The notes under the pieces were generated by a model, which was not told the DNA's origin, made no database searches, and saw only the letters and a program-made list of their open reading frames with translations. Positions 52,245 through 62,422 of a stretch of 64,000 nt of DNA are shown here, one piece after another. A program made the position numbers and the translations under genes. Within the stretch, counting starts at the first letter, position 1. Each line of letters starts with the position of its first letter. Source of the stretch: Scilla litardierei (lineage: Eukaryota; Streptophyta; Magnoliopsida; Asparagales; Asparagaceae); assembly GCA_030789695.1 (NCBI GenBank), contig CM061141.1, positions 195,807,689 to 195,871,688 on the forward strand, in the 5' to 3' direction.

Positions 52245-52635
52245 GCTTTTACAGATCAGGGGGAGTTGACAGAATTTGTACTCTTTTCCCTTAGCTATGG
52301 TTTTTCCCACTGGGTTTTCCATAGCCAAAGGTTTTAACGAGGCAAATCAAATCAACTCTGGATCCCGAAGTATCCACCCCTCTGTGACGCTCAGAATCCA
52401 GAAGTATTCATGAGCAGAGTCACTTGTACAAATCAGGGGGAGTTAAAGAGCGTTTGCACTCTTTTTCCTTAACTATGGTTTTTCCCACTGGGTTTTCCAT
52501 AGCTAAAGGTTTTAACGAGACAAACCTCACCAACTCAGGATCCCGAAGTATCCACCCCATGTGAGACTCTTATTACGCTCAGAATCCCGAAGTACTCTTG
52601 AGCGGAGTCCACACCTATGGCTGGATAAGGGGGAG
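52245..52635. repeat. COP4 3' region: ~185-bp duplication with repeated polypurine tracts
   Basis: Two tandem units each start with ATCAGGGGGAGTT (about 52256 and 52434) and contain TATGGTTTTTCCCACTGGG, TTTTAACGAG, GGATCCCGAAGTATCCACCC and a CGCTCAGAATCC block. The final tract AAGGGGGAG (52627-52635) directly precedes the LTR. Three polypurine-like tracts thus occur in 380 bp. Confidence 0.88.
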
Positions 52636-52851
52636 TGTTGTGAATGGAAATAACCAGAGTCGGTTAGGATTGCGGGTATCTTAGAGATACGCCCATATCT
52701 ATGTATTCGATGTATCTACTCTCCTACCATGCCTATAAATAAAGGGCTGGGGGTTCCTCCCCCAGTAGTTGATTCATAACAATTAGTAATATATTAAGTG
52801 ACTTATACTCCTTTTTAATGCAATGTATTTTGTTGTGGATTCTAGATAACA
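52636..52851 (+). repeat. COP4 3' LTR (short)
   Basis: It starts TGTTGTGAATGG after the polypurine tract and probably ends GATAACA, giving TGTT/AACA ends and 216 bp. TATAAATA is at 52734-52741. The 5' LTR is not in the window, so the right end is inferred. Confidence 0.65.
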
Positions 52852-53895
52852 CGATGAACATATGGTTTTCTGATGCACATACTGTTATGTACTCATTAAT
52901 TGAGAACAATAAGACATATATTAAATAATGGATTACAAATTAAGACCAAATGGAATGTGATGTTGAGCCCTCGGGCATTTTTAGATATTGGGCCCTCAGG
53001 CATTTACGGATATTGGGCCCGCGGGGCATTTACGGAATGTTAGCCACAGGACAAACATTGAACTATACGGATACACATATGGACACTTCTGGGTGTGGTA
53101 GTCCACTACAGTAGAGATCGGAATGCTAAATTGCACTCTATTGGTGAACTTGACTGACACCTGGCCGAGTCGGTGAGTATAAAGCCACGGGTAGCTCCCA
53201 TTGGCTTGGGTGTAATTGTAGTCGCTTCCGCCTCTGGCATTGGGCTTGTCACTAGATTAAATACTGATTGATAGTCTCATTTTACTTCTGCTGCTGCTAT
53301 GATAAATTGTATAAACTACAAGATAAGTTCTTATCATGTTTTGCTATGCACACTACACCTTGCTATGTTTACTACACTACAAAGGTCATGCTTACTACTT
53401 TGCACACTACACTTGCCATGCGCACTACTTTGCACACTACACTTGCCATGCTCATGTGTAATTGCCATGCTCACTACGCTTTACCTTGTGCATTACACCT
53501 TACTATGCTCACCACACCTTACTATGCTCACATGCTTTTATTCTGTTAGTAGACAAGGTTATTGCCCTACTATATTCTTCTAATTATTTAAATGAGATTG
53601 ATGCTTGGGAACCTACATGAGTAACCCTCACTGACTGGCATTGTATTTGTGTTTTTTCTTGCAATATCCGTCAGGTTCTAAGTGCATTTTGGCAGATCTT
53701 AGTTCCAGCGTAGCGGGATCCACTAGAGGCATGACTCTTCCAGGAGGGTACTCTTAGGCTCCTCCTCCTCGTAATTTCCATTGTATCAGATTTGTGTTTT
53801 CCATGTTGTAAGGGCCGTAAGGTCTCTCTCTTCCTTACCTTATTGTTGTAATCTATTTTTGAGATGAATGCGATTGTAATAATACTATTGATATC
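52852..53895. other. Unassigned repeat-like stretch
   Basis: No gene. 52975-53040 has three copies of a GGGCCC(T/G)C(A/G)GGCATTT-type word. 53335-53535 is a degenerate array of TGCACACTACACTTGCCATG and TGCTCACTAC words. The right part (from about 53600) is reminiscent of LTR regulatory DNA (CCCTCACTGACTGGCATTG, GTAATAATACTATTGATATC) but I cannot place it in a family. Confidence 0.5.
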
Positions 53896-56306
53896 TGTCA
53901 CGCCCCGCTTCCCTAAGATGGAGGCGAGACGTGAAAAGGTCCGCATGAGAGTGGAGCTGTGAAGCCCCAAACGCGATAAGCGTCAATAAAACATAAGCAG
54001 GTCCCTGTAACTACAAACGGAACAACAATAATAACACAAAGAGAGACAGAAAAAAAATCTCAAATCTCAGAGTTGGTCCAACATTAAAATTAAGTTTCAC
54101 ATCCAGAAAAGCCACCAGGCTAAAAGAAAGAGTCTAAAGGCCCAGAACAAGACCAAACAAGGACAAACATAAACAGAGTATTGGTGCCACGCACCGACAA
54201 CAAAACAGTCTGAACAACAACACAAACAGTCTCTACGACTGATCGCCCGTGTCCACGAAGTCCTCGTCAAACACAGGCTCAGGCTCGACGTCCACAAACA
54301 CCTCGTCCTCAACAATGAACTCTGGCTCAGGATCTAACATGTGTCACCCAAAAGAGTAAATGGGCACATGTCAGCAAGTCTAAAAGACTTGGGCAAGGAA
54401 ACTGAAAGTAAGGTAAACTAACAACCTAGCAGTTATAGTATGATGCATGACATGGCAAGTATAGTATGGAAGTGACAAGTAAAGGGAAGTACAAGTAGCA
54501 AGTGTGAGATGGATAACAAGTTTTACAAGTAAAACACGGACAAGTACAAGTCAAGTGGTTCACGTTAAGTGATCACGTCAAGTAAACACGTCAAGTAAAC
54601 AAGTTGTGCACAGAGATTTCGTCTGCTGGCTAGAGTGGCTGATCGGGCCGACTCGTAAGCTCAGGTGACCGCTTATCCCTACCCCTCCACGTGTATCGAG
54701 CCAGGGCATTACCCCGAACACGGAATGCTCGCTTCTGGATCACGAGCCAGGAAGTGTATTTAACACGTATGGCGTAGGGTTATGCCTGCAACGCAGGTGC
54801 CTAGTCGGAAACAAGTAGATCGGGTATTGGCTATCAACCAACTCACGTGGCCCGCTTCTGGAACACGAGCCACGAAACACAAGTATTGTAGCGTTTGCTA
54901 CGAATGCGACATTCAACATGGATATCATGGATGACAATTAATTCGCGTACCGTTAATTAAAATTAAACATGACATGGTAGTTATGCAACATGATAAATGA
55001 CGGATCTAACTTCGTTGTCAAGCTAGTTCCTGAAATTGCGCCTAGGCGAGTATCATTTCGTCGCCTAGTCTCTTTTACGCTTACAACAAGCAAATGGCCT
55101 AAGACATGGCCCAAAACCCTAAGTGGCAAGTTTCACTTGCCTAGCACCGAGGATGACGATCAACGAGGCCGTCACACAAATGCTAACTACGGAGATGAGA
55201 TCGCTGCCATGACAAAACATTATTAGAACAACATCCAACCTAGTTTTATTAGGGTTTTAAAAAAACACAAATGGGTTATGAGAATATTATAGAATCGAGT
55301 TATTACCGAATCGTTAGCGGAAGAACGATGCCGCAAGCACGGCGACGGAAGAAACGATCCGGGGAACCTACGGTTTAGATCTGGAAATGGGGAGAAAATC
55401 TGGAGAAATGGGGTTTTGGGGGTTTTCCGGTGACCTAGAGGTGGTGGCCGGCCAAAATGGAGAGGGAGAGGAGCTCTTGATGAAGGAGGAGGGCTAGGGT
55501 TAGATGGATGATGATTTGGGGAAGAAAGAGGCTCAGGAGAAATGAAAGAAGAAAAGAAAAAAGTTTGGTGGTTTAAATAGGAAGAGCTGGCGGCTGCCCA
55601 GAAATTAGGGTTTCGACACTGATTAGTCGGTCAAAGAGCAACCTCTGACCGACTAGTTTGGGAACTAGTCGGTCGCTTGACCAACGCAGACCGACTAAGT
55701 GTAAACAGTAACTCCTGATAAAAATAGGATTTAGATCTAGTCGGTCAAAGAACAACTACTGACCGACTAGTTTCTCATCTAGTCGGTCGATGAACGTTCT
55801 TAGACCGACTAAGAATGAATAGTACTTGGTATCAAAATGATCATAGAGCTAGTCGGTTAAAGAACGATTGCTGACCAACTACTTTGCAACCTAGTCGGTC
55901 GACAAATGTTCTTAGACCGACTAACGATAAACAGTAACTCCTGTACAATTAACAAAGCCCACTAGTCGGTCCATGAAGGTTTGCCGACCGATTAAATCGT
56001 CATCTAGTCGGTCGGTTCCCCTTCTTGTACCGGCTAACGTGCACAGGAAGTTCCGAAATGGAGCGCGAAGCTCCAGGATCGATTCCTAAGACTCCTAGGC
56101 TTGATCTAACAACAAGATATGACCGATATGAAGCCCGTCATGAATGACTTACTCCAAGACCAACGATTCTAAGGAAGAAGCTAGAAAATCACGACGAAAC
56201 GATCGAAAGTGAAAGCTACGGAGTCGAAAACCACGCATAAGGAGAAAATCCACCAAAACATATATATAATATAAATAATCTAGAAACATGAAAACCAACC
56301 GTTACA
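53896..56306 (-). repeat. TEK1 3' LTR
   Basis: 2411 bp with plus-strand ends TGTCACGCCCC and CCGTTACA. It contains the palindromic array at 55622-56040. The other LTR is not present, so boundaries rest on the polypurine tract and the TG/CA ends. Confidence 0.75.
55622..56040. repeat. Palindromic tandem array in TEK1 LTR (4 units, ~114 bp)
   Basis: It has the same plan and the same 10-bp words as in INS1: TAGTCGGTC, GACCGACTAG, CTAGTCGGTC, GACCGACTAA. Units start at about 55622, 55736, 55850 and 55962. The sequence just beyond also matches INS1 (CTTCTTGTACC then CTAAC(A/G)TGCACA and a GAAGC-type palindrome). Confidence 0.92.
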
Positions 56307-56329
56307 TCCTCCCCAACTTAAGAAAATTT

Positions 56330-57265
56330 CCGTCCTCGGAATTTCCCAACACTCACGTGTCCGGAAACAAAAGTGGGAAACGCTCTCGCATCTCATCCTC
56401 ATTCTCCCAAGTAGACTCTTCGGGCGAGCCGTGTCGCCACATCACCCTCACAAGATTGACAACCTTGTTCCGAAGTGACTTCTGACGCCTGTCCAGAATC
56501 TACACTGGCTGCTGGTCATACGTCATATCAGGGCGAACGGTAATCTCCGAGAAATCACAAGCATGAGATGGGTCGCTAATGTATCGATGAAGCTACGACA
56601 CATGGAAAACATTGTGAACTCCCTCCAAAGATGGCGGCAAGGCTAGGCGGTAGGCTACCTCGCCAACTTTCTCCAGAATGTCAAACGGTCCAAAGTATCG
56701 CGGGATCAACTTCCTTCGCTTCCCAAAGCGAATCACACCATGATTCGGGGAAATCTTCAAGAACGCATGGTCGCCCAGCTGAAACTCCAAAGGACGGCGT
56801 TTAGCATCCGCCCAATGCTTAAAACGGTCCTGAGCAATCCTCAACCTCTCCCGAATGTTCCTGACAACATCCACGGCCTCCACAATCATATCAGGTCCCA
56901 ACAGCTCCCGATCACCAACGTCATCCCAACTCAATGGCGATCGACATTTCCTCCCATACAGCGCGGCAAAAGGCGCCATGCCAATACTCGCCTGGAAGCT
57001 GTTGTTGTAAGAAAACTCCACCAGATGTAGATGGTCCTCCCACGAACCCTTGAAATCCAACATGCACGCCCTCAGCATGTCCTCCAAAATCTGAATCATC
57101 CTCTCGGACTGGCCATCCGTCTGCGGATGGTACGCCGTGCTGAAACTCAGACGCGTACCCAAACTCTTCTGCAAACTCTGCCAGAACTGAGATGTGAACC
57201 TCGTGTCTCTGTCCGACACGATACTCACAGGGACTCTGTGAAGTCGCACGATCTCCTGCACGATT
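56330..57265 (-). pseudogene. pol: TEK1 integrase C-terminal half and chromodomain
   Basis: The frame 57261-56593 is open for 222 codons: [120 protein letters not shown] and [10 protein letters not shown]. It holds the second Asp and the Glu of the D-D-E triad. A stop at 56593 is followed by chromodomain-like residues (ILDRRQKSLRNKVVNLVRVM, then ENEDEMRERFPLLF) to about 56330. The first half of the integrase is missing. Confidence 0.92.
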
Positions 57266-57320
57266 CACGTTACATCACTATCCTGCACGATCTCCTGCAC
57301 GATTCACGTTACATCACTCT
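57246..57320. repeat. 39-bp direct duplication at the TEK1/array junction
   Basis: GCACGATCTCCTGCACGATT and the next bases to TCACTAT occur at 57246-57284 and again at 57285-57320. The first 20 bases belong to TEK1 integrase, the rest to neither element's known sequence. Confidence 0.85.
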
Positions 57321-59048
57321 CTGGTTTGGGGGGCGAGGGTTGTCCCTGCCCCAGAGTTCTTGAGGGGGGAGCGAGCGGGTGCATAGCTCGGCTCGTGCCC
57401 TTCTCTAGTTTGGGCGGCGAGGGTTGTCCCTGCCCCAGAGTTCTTGAAGGGGGAGCGAATGCGTAGCTCGGCCCGTGCCCTTCTCTGGTTTGGGCGGCGA
57501 GGGTTGGCCATGCCCCAGAGTTCTTGAGGGGGGAGCGAGCGCGTAACCCGGCCCGTACCCTTCTCTGGTTTGGGAGGCGAGGGTTGGCCCTGCCCCAGAG
57601 TTCTTGAGGGGAGAGCGAGCGCGTACCCAGGCCCGTGACCTTCTCTGGTTTGGGCGGCGAGGGTTGGCCCTGCCCCAGAGTTCTTGAGGGGGAGCGAGCG
57701 CGTAGCCCGGTCCGTGCCCTTCTCTGGTTTGGGTGGCGAGGGTTGGCCCTGCCCCAGAGTTCTTGAGGGGGAGCGAGCGCGTAGCCCGGCCCGTGCCCTT
57801 CTCTGGTTTGGGTGGCGAGGGTTGGCCCTGCCCCAGAGTTCTTGAGGGGGGAGCGAGCGCGTAGCCCCGCCCGTGCCCTTCTCTGGTTTGGGTGGCGAGG
57901 GTTGGCCCTGCCCCAGAGTTCTTGAGGGGGGAGCGAGCGCGTAGGTCGGCCCGTGCCCTTCTCTGGTTTGGGTGGCGAGGGTTGGCCCTGCCCCAGAGTT
58001 CTTGAGGGGGGAGCGAGCGCGTAGCCCCGCCCGTGCCCTTCTCTGGTTTGGGTGGCGAGGGTTGGCCCTGTCCCAGAGTTCTTGAGGGGGGAGCGAGCAC
58101 GTAGGTCGGCCCGTGCCTTTCTCTGGTTTGGGTGGCGAGGGTTGGCCCTGCCCCAGAGTTCTTGAGGGGTGAGCGAGCGCGTAGCCCGGCCCGTGCCCTT
58201 CTCTGGTTTGGGTGGCGAGGGTTGGCCTTGCCCTAGAGTTCTTGAGGGGGGAACGAGCGCGTAGCCCGGCCCGTGCCCTTCTCTGGTTTGGGTGGCGAGG
58301 GTTGGCCATGCGCCAGAGTTGTTGAGGGGGGGGGGGGGGGAGCGAGCGCGTAGCCCGGCCCGTGCCCTTCTCTGGTTTGGGTGGCGAGGGTTGGCCTTGC
58401 CCCAGAGTTCTTGAGGGGGGAGCGAGCGCGTAGCTCGGCCCGTGCCCTTCTCTGGTTTGGGTGGCGAGGGTTGGCCCTGCCCCAGAGTTCTTGAGGGGGG
58501 AGCGAGCGCGTAGCTCGGCCCATGCCCTTCTCTGGTTTAGGTGGCGAGGGTTGGCCCAACCCCAGAGTTCTTGAGGGGGAGCGAGCGCGTAGCCCGGCCC
58601 GTGCCCTTCTCTGGTTTGGGAGGCGAGGGTTGGCCCTGCCCAAGAGTTCTTGAGGGGGAGCGAGCGCGTAGCCCGGCCCGTGCCCTTCTCTGGTTTGGGA
58701 GGCGAGGGTTGGCCCTGCCCCAGAGTTCTTGAGGGGGGAAGGGAGCGCGTAGCCCGGCCTGTGCCCTTCTCTGGTTTGGGTGGCGAGGGTTGGCCCTTCC
58801 CCAGAGTTCTTGAGAGGGGAGCGAGCGCGTAGCTCGGCCCGTGCCCTCTCTGGTTTGGTTGGCGAGGGTTGGCCCTGGCCCAGAGTTCTTGAGGGTGGGA
58901 GCGATCGCGTAGCTCGGCCCGTGCCCTTCTCTGGTTTGGGTGGCGAGGGTTGGCCCTGCCCCAGAGTTCTTGAGGGGGGAGCGAGCGCGTAGCTCGGCCC
59001 GTGCCCTTCTCTGGTTTGGGTGGCGAGGGTTGGCCCTGCCCCAGAGTC
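57318..59048. repeat. 80-bp tandem array (~22 copies)
   Basis: The unit begins TCTCTGGTTTGGGTGGCGAG, continues GGTTGGCCCTGCCCCAGAGT and TCTTGAGGGGGGAGCGAGCG, and ends CGTAGCCCGGCCCGTGCCCT. Copies vary by a few bases and by the length of the G run after TTGAG (4 to 15, the longest at 58326-58340). It lies just downstream of the TAT1 pol gene. Because 80 is not a multiple of 3 and the minus strand lacks stops in all frames, a 586-codon frame (57314-59074) runs through it; I do not consider it a gene. Confidence 0.95.
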
Positions 59049-59142
59049 TTGTGCGCTCGAACTGGAATACTCAAGTGGAGTCATCAAAGTTTGGAAATGT
59101 GCGGAAAAGAAGATATTTTATTAAGAAGACTCACAATCACTG

Positions 59143-60290
59143 ATAATACTTCAGCAAGTGCTCCGCGTTCCATGGGTGAGCTAGTTCGCTTCCATCAAGG
59201 GTCGCTAGGATGTACGTGGCTGGCCCGACGATGTCGACGATCTCGTAGGGTCCCTCCCATTTTGCGCCCAACTTCCCTTGGCGAGCGGTCTCAGGCTTGA
59301 AGGTGGGTCTCTGAGGACCAAGTCGCCGATTTTGAAGGTCCGCTTCTTCACCCGGGAGTTGTAGTGCCGGGCCATCCTCTGGCTGTGCCGGACGAGGTTC
59401 GTCAGAGTTTGATCCCTCACTTCGTCCACGAGTTCGAGACTGAGGCCGAGGCCCTCCCCATTGATATCTTCATCGAAGAACTTCAGCCGAAGTGTCTCCT
59501 CTCCGATTTCCACGGGGACGACCGCTTCCGACCCGTATGCCAGCATGAATGGGCTCTCTCCGGTCGAGGCCTTATGGGTGGTACGGTATGACCAAAGAAT
59601 ACCTGGTAGCTCATCCACCCACGCCCCGAGGGCGGCGTCGACCTTCTTCTTCAGGGGGCCCAGGATGCATTTGTTCGCGGCCTCCGCCATCCCATTGCAC
59701 TGCGGGTGGGCGACGGATGCAAAATGAAGCCTGATCCCCCAACCCCAGCAGAAGTCGCGGAAGCCTTCACAGTCGAACTGTCTTCCATTGTCCGTTACTA
59801 TGGAGCGGGGTATCCCGAAGCGACATATCACAGACTGCCAAATAAAGCCCTTCATATCCGTCCACGTGATGCGTGCCAACGGCTCAGCTTCGACGCACTT
59901 AATGAAGTAGTCCATGGCGACGACTAGGTACTTCCTTCCCCGGGAAGCCTTTCAGAAATGTCCGAGGATGTCAAGCCCCCATTTGGAAAATGGGATAGGG
60001 CTCACAATATGCACCAAGTCGGCCGGAGGCGCTGCCGTGCGTCGGTCGAATTTCTGGCATGTCTCGCACTTCTTACCGTACCGAGCCATGTCATGGATCA
60101 TAATCGGCCAGTAATACCCCTGGCGCATTATCTTGTGGGCGATAGTGCGGCCACCATGGTGGTTTCCACAAAATCCCTCGTGTACCTCGCGGATGACTTG
60201 CTCGAGCACTTCAGGAATGGCAGGACGTCAAAGTTGGCGCGGCACCGGCGGTATAATACTCCGTCAAGGAGCACAAATGATAGGGCCCGC
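59143..60290 (-). pseudogene. pol: TAT1 integrase (few lesions)
   Basis: The zinc-binding part at 60209-59952 reads EVHEGFCGNHHGGRTIAHKI, RQGYYWPIMIHDMARYGKKC and ETCQKFDRR, then KWGLDILGHF and a stop. The core at 59915-59205 has MDYFIKCVEAEPLARITW, GIPRSIVTDNGRQFDCEGFR, HPQCNGMAEAANKCILGPLK and LWSYRTTHKASTGESPFML. D-D-E residues are present. A frameshift near 59290 moves the tail to another frame ending WNAEHLLKYYQ at about 59143, the usual Tat integrase end. Confidence 0.92.
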
Positions 60291-60439
60291 CTTTCTACCT
60301 TCTTAGCATGCAGTCTCTCCTCGGGTAGGGTCCCCGTCTCCAAGTACTTCACTATTGGGGTCATCCACGTCGCCGTCGGGCCGACACACATTAGTTCTTC
60401 TTCTTCAATGGTGGGCGCTTGCAGACTCTCGACGTAGAT

Positions 60440-60830
60440 GGCCTTTCCGATTTCAGCCGCAGAGGAGGAGGCCAGTTTGGACAGGGCATCTGCCCGGAGG
60501 TTGTTAGAGCAGGGTAAGTGTTGGACCTCTGCCGTCTCGAACTTCTGGAGCTCGGCCTGGATGCGCTTGAGGTAGCGCTTCATCGTCTCTTCTCGAGTCT
60601 CGAAGCTCCCTTGGATCTGTTGGACAACGAGTCGTGAATCACTAAGCAGCAGCACGTTCGTCGCCCCCACCGCTCTACAAAGCTTTAGCCCATTGACCGT
60701 GGCCTCATACTCCGCGACGTTAGTGGTGGCCGGAAAGTTGAAACGCAGGGCGTACTCCAGCAGGCATCCGTCGGGGGTATGGATGACGATACATGCCCCC
60801 GTCCCAGATCATGTTACCGAGCCATCGATG
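60440..60830 (-). pseudogene. pol: TAT1 second RNase H (archaeal type)
   Basis: It follows the first RNase H. The domain start WIVHIDGSVT is at the end of the RT frame and runs into a stop. Then come YALRFNF- and YEATVNGL-like blocks, and from 60670 an open frame with GATNVLLLSDSRLVVQQIQG, RIQAELQKFETAEVQHLPCS and NLRADALSKLA. The acidic residues D (HIDG), E (AEYEA), D (SDS) and D (ADAL) match archaeal-type RNase H, which Tat elements acquired in addition to their own. Confidence 0.88.
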
Positions 60831-62266
60831 TGAACGATCCATAGTTTGCCCGCGTCTCCTCGTGCGGGCTCGGGGGGGGGGGGGGGGGGGGGGGGGTTCA
60901 CCCACCTCCATTGCTTGCGGGGGTGGAGCCACTGGTGGTATGTTCGGCAGGTTCTCCGGGGGTCTTCGATAGTACATTCCACCAAGAAGTCTGCCAGCGC
61001 CTGGCCCTTGATCGTCGTCCGAGCCTTGTATGTTATGTCAAACTCGCTGAGCTCGACACTCCAGTTGAGCATCCTGCCCGATCGTTCCAACCTCATCAAG
61101 TTCTTCTCGAGGGGCAGGTCGGTGTGGACGGCGATGGGATGGGCCTGGAAGTATGGCCAGAGCTTCCTCGCCGTTGTGATCAGACAGTAGGCGGCCTTCT
61201 CGATGGGGCTGTAGCGAGTCTCCGCCTCTCGGAGAATCCGGCTCGCATAGTATACTGTCCGCTGAACTCCGTTCTCCTCTTTGATCAAGATGGAGCTGAC
61301 GACTTCTTCATTACTTGCCAGATACAACCCCAGCTGTTCCCCTTCTTCCGGCTTGGCGAGCAGAGGAGGGCTCTGCAAGTAAGTCCTCAGCTCTGCAAAT
61401 GCCCGAACGCAATCTTCGTCCCAGGGGATCACCTTCCTGTTGATCTTTGCTTCACCGAGGGCCGTGCGCAGGACTCTGAAGAAAGGGAGCGACCTCTCTG
61501 TTGATTTCGACAAGAATCTCCCCAATGCTGCGATCCGGCCGTTCAGTCGCTGCAAATCAAGGATGGTGCGCGGCTCCGCCATGTTAACAAGGGCCGATAC
61601 CTTGTCGGGGTTCGCCTCGATCCCCCGCTTCGTTATCATGAAGCCAAGGAATTTCCCCGACTGCACGCCGAAGACGCACTTCGCCGAGTTCAGCCTCAAG
61701 CCATACTGGCGCACTTTCTGGAATGTCTCCCGCAAGTCGACGAGGTGGTCTGGAGCTCTCTTGCTCTTCACCAGCATGTCGTCGATGTATACCTCCAGGT
61801 TCCGCCCTACTTGCGAGCTGAATATTTGGTCCACCATCCGTTGGTAGGTCGCCCCGACGTTCTTCAACCCGAAGGGCATCTTCGTGTAACAGAAGGTGCC
61901 GATATCGGTGATGAAGGACATTTCCTCCTCGTCCTCCTTTGCCATCGGGATCTGGTTATAGCCCGAGAAGGCGTCCATGAAGCTCAATAATTCGTAACCG
62001 GACGCCTGGTCGACCAAGTGGTCGATCCTTGGGAGGGGGAAGCTGTCCTTCGGACACACCTTGTTGAGGTCGGTGAAGTCGACGCACATGCGCCACTTCC
62101 CACTGCCCTTTTTCACCAAGACGACATTGGCGAGCCAGTCCGGATAATCCACCGGCCTGCTAAATTTGGCCTGGAGAAGCCGCTCCACTTCTTCCTGGCT
62201 GCCCTCTTCTTCTCTCCTCCGGTGCTCCTCTTCTTCTGCCGGACGGTCAAGACCCCGGGTCCGCAT
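60831..62266 (-). pseudogene. pol: TAT1 reverse transcriptase and RNase H (long open frame)
   Basis: 485 codons are open. RT: YPDWLANVVLVKKGSGKWRM, FPLPRIDHLVDQASGYELLS, FMDAFSGYNQIPMAKEDEEE, FGLKNVGATYQRMVDQIFSS and the catalytic EVYIDDMLVKSKRAPDHLVD. RNase H: GLYLASNEEVVSSILIKEEN, YYASRILREAETRYSPIEKA and VHTDLPLEKNLMRLERSGRM, where the usual first acidic residue is replaced in LYLAS. It then reaches ALADFLVECT. After that come a polyproline run from 25 G (60872-60896) and the start of the second RNase H. The N-terminal RT part before 62180 is frame-shifted. Confidence 0.92.
60872..60896. repeat. 25-bp poly-G run in TAT1 pol
   Basis: The run is preceded by GGGCTC and followed by TTCACC. 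On the minus strand it encodes the proline run between the two RNase H domains (VNPPPPPPPPEP). Its exact length may be uncertain in assembly. Confidence 0.9.
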
Positions 62267-62422
62267 TCAACTTGTGGGAGATTACCGTTGGATCGACCCC
62301 TGGCATGTCCTCGGGCGACCAGACAAATATGTCCATGTTCTCTCGGAGGAGGCTGATGAGGGCCGCCCTCAGAGAAGCCGGAAGCTTCGTACCGATGGAG
62401 ACAAACTTTCACTCCTCCGCAG

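Larger units (their letters stand above)
46522..52851 (+). mobile_element. COP4: old copia element, 5' part missing
   Basis: The visible part starts inside gag where COP3 ends and runs through protease, integrase, RT and RNase H to a short 3' LTR at 52636-52851. It is interrupted by INS1. The reading frames are highly decayed but matched in order by many conserved copia words. This is a different family from COP1/COP3 and COP2. Confidence 0.85.
53896..57265 (-). mobile_element. TEK1: Tekay/Del-like Ty3/gypsy, 3' part only
   Basis: On the minus strand the integrase C-terminal half and chromodomain are followed by a polypurine tract (AAGTTGGGGAGGATG) and a long LTR (56306 to 53896, 2411 bp, TGTAACGG ... 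GGCGTGACA). LTRs of this length and these integrase words are typical of the Tekay/Del chromovirus lineage. The element is cut inside the integrase core at about 57265, next to the 80-bp array. Confidence 0.85.

Noticed and set aside
53335..53540. Two overlapping frames of about 93 codons
   Set aside because: They read through a simple TGCACACTAC-type repeat and encode only its repeated peptide.
57314..59074. A 586-codon minus-strand frame
   Set aside because: It is the 80-bp tandem array read through; the unit has no stop in any minus frame, so the frame follows from the repeat and not from coding selection.
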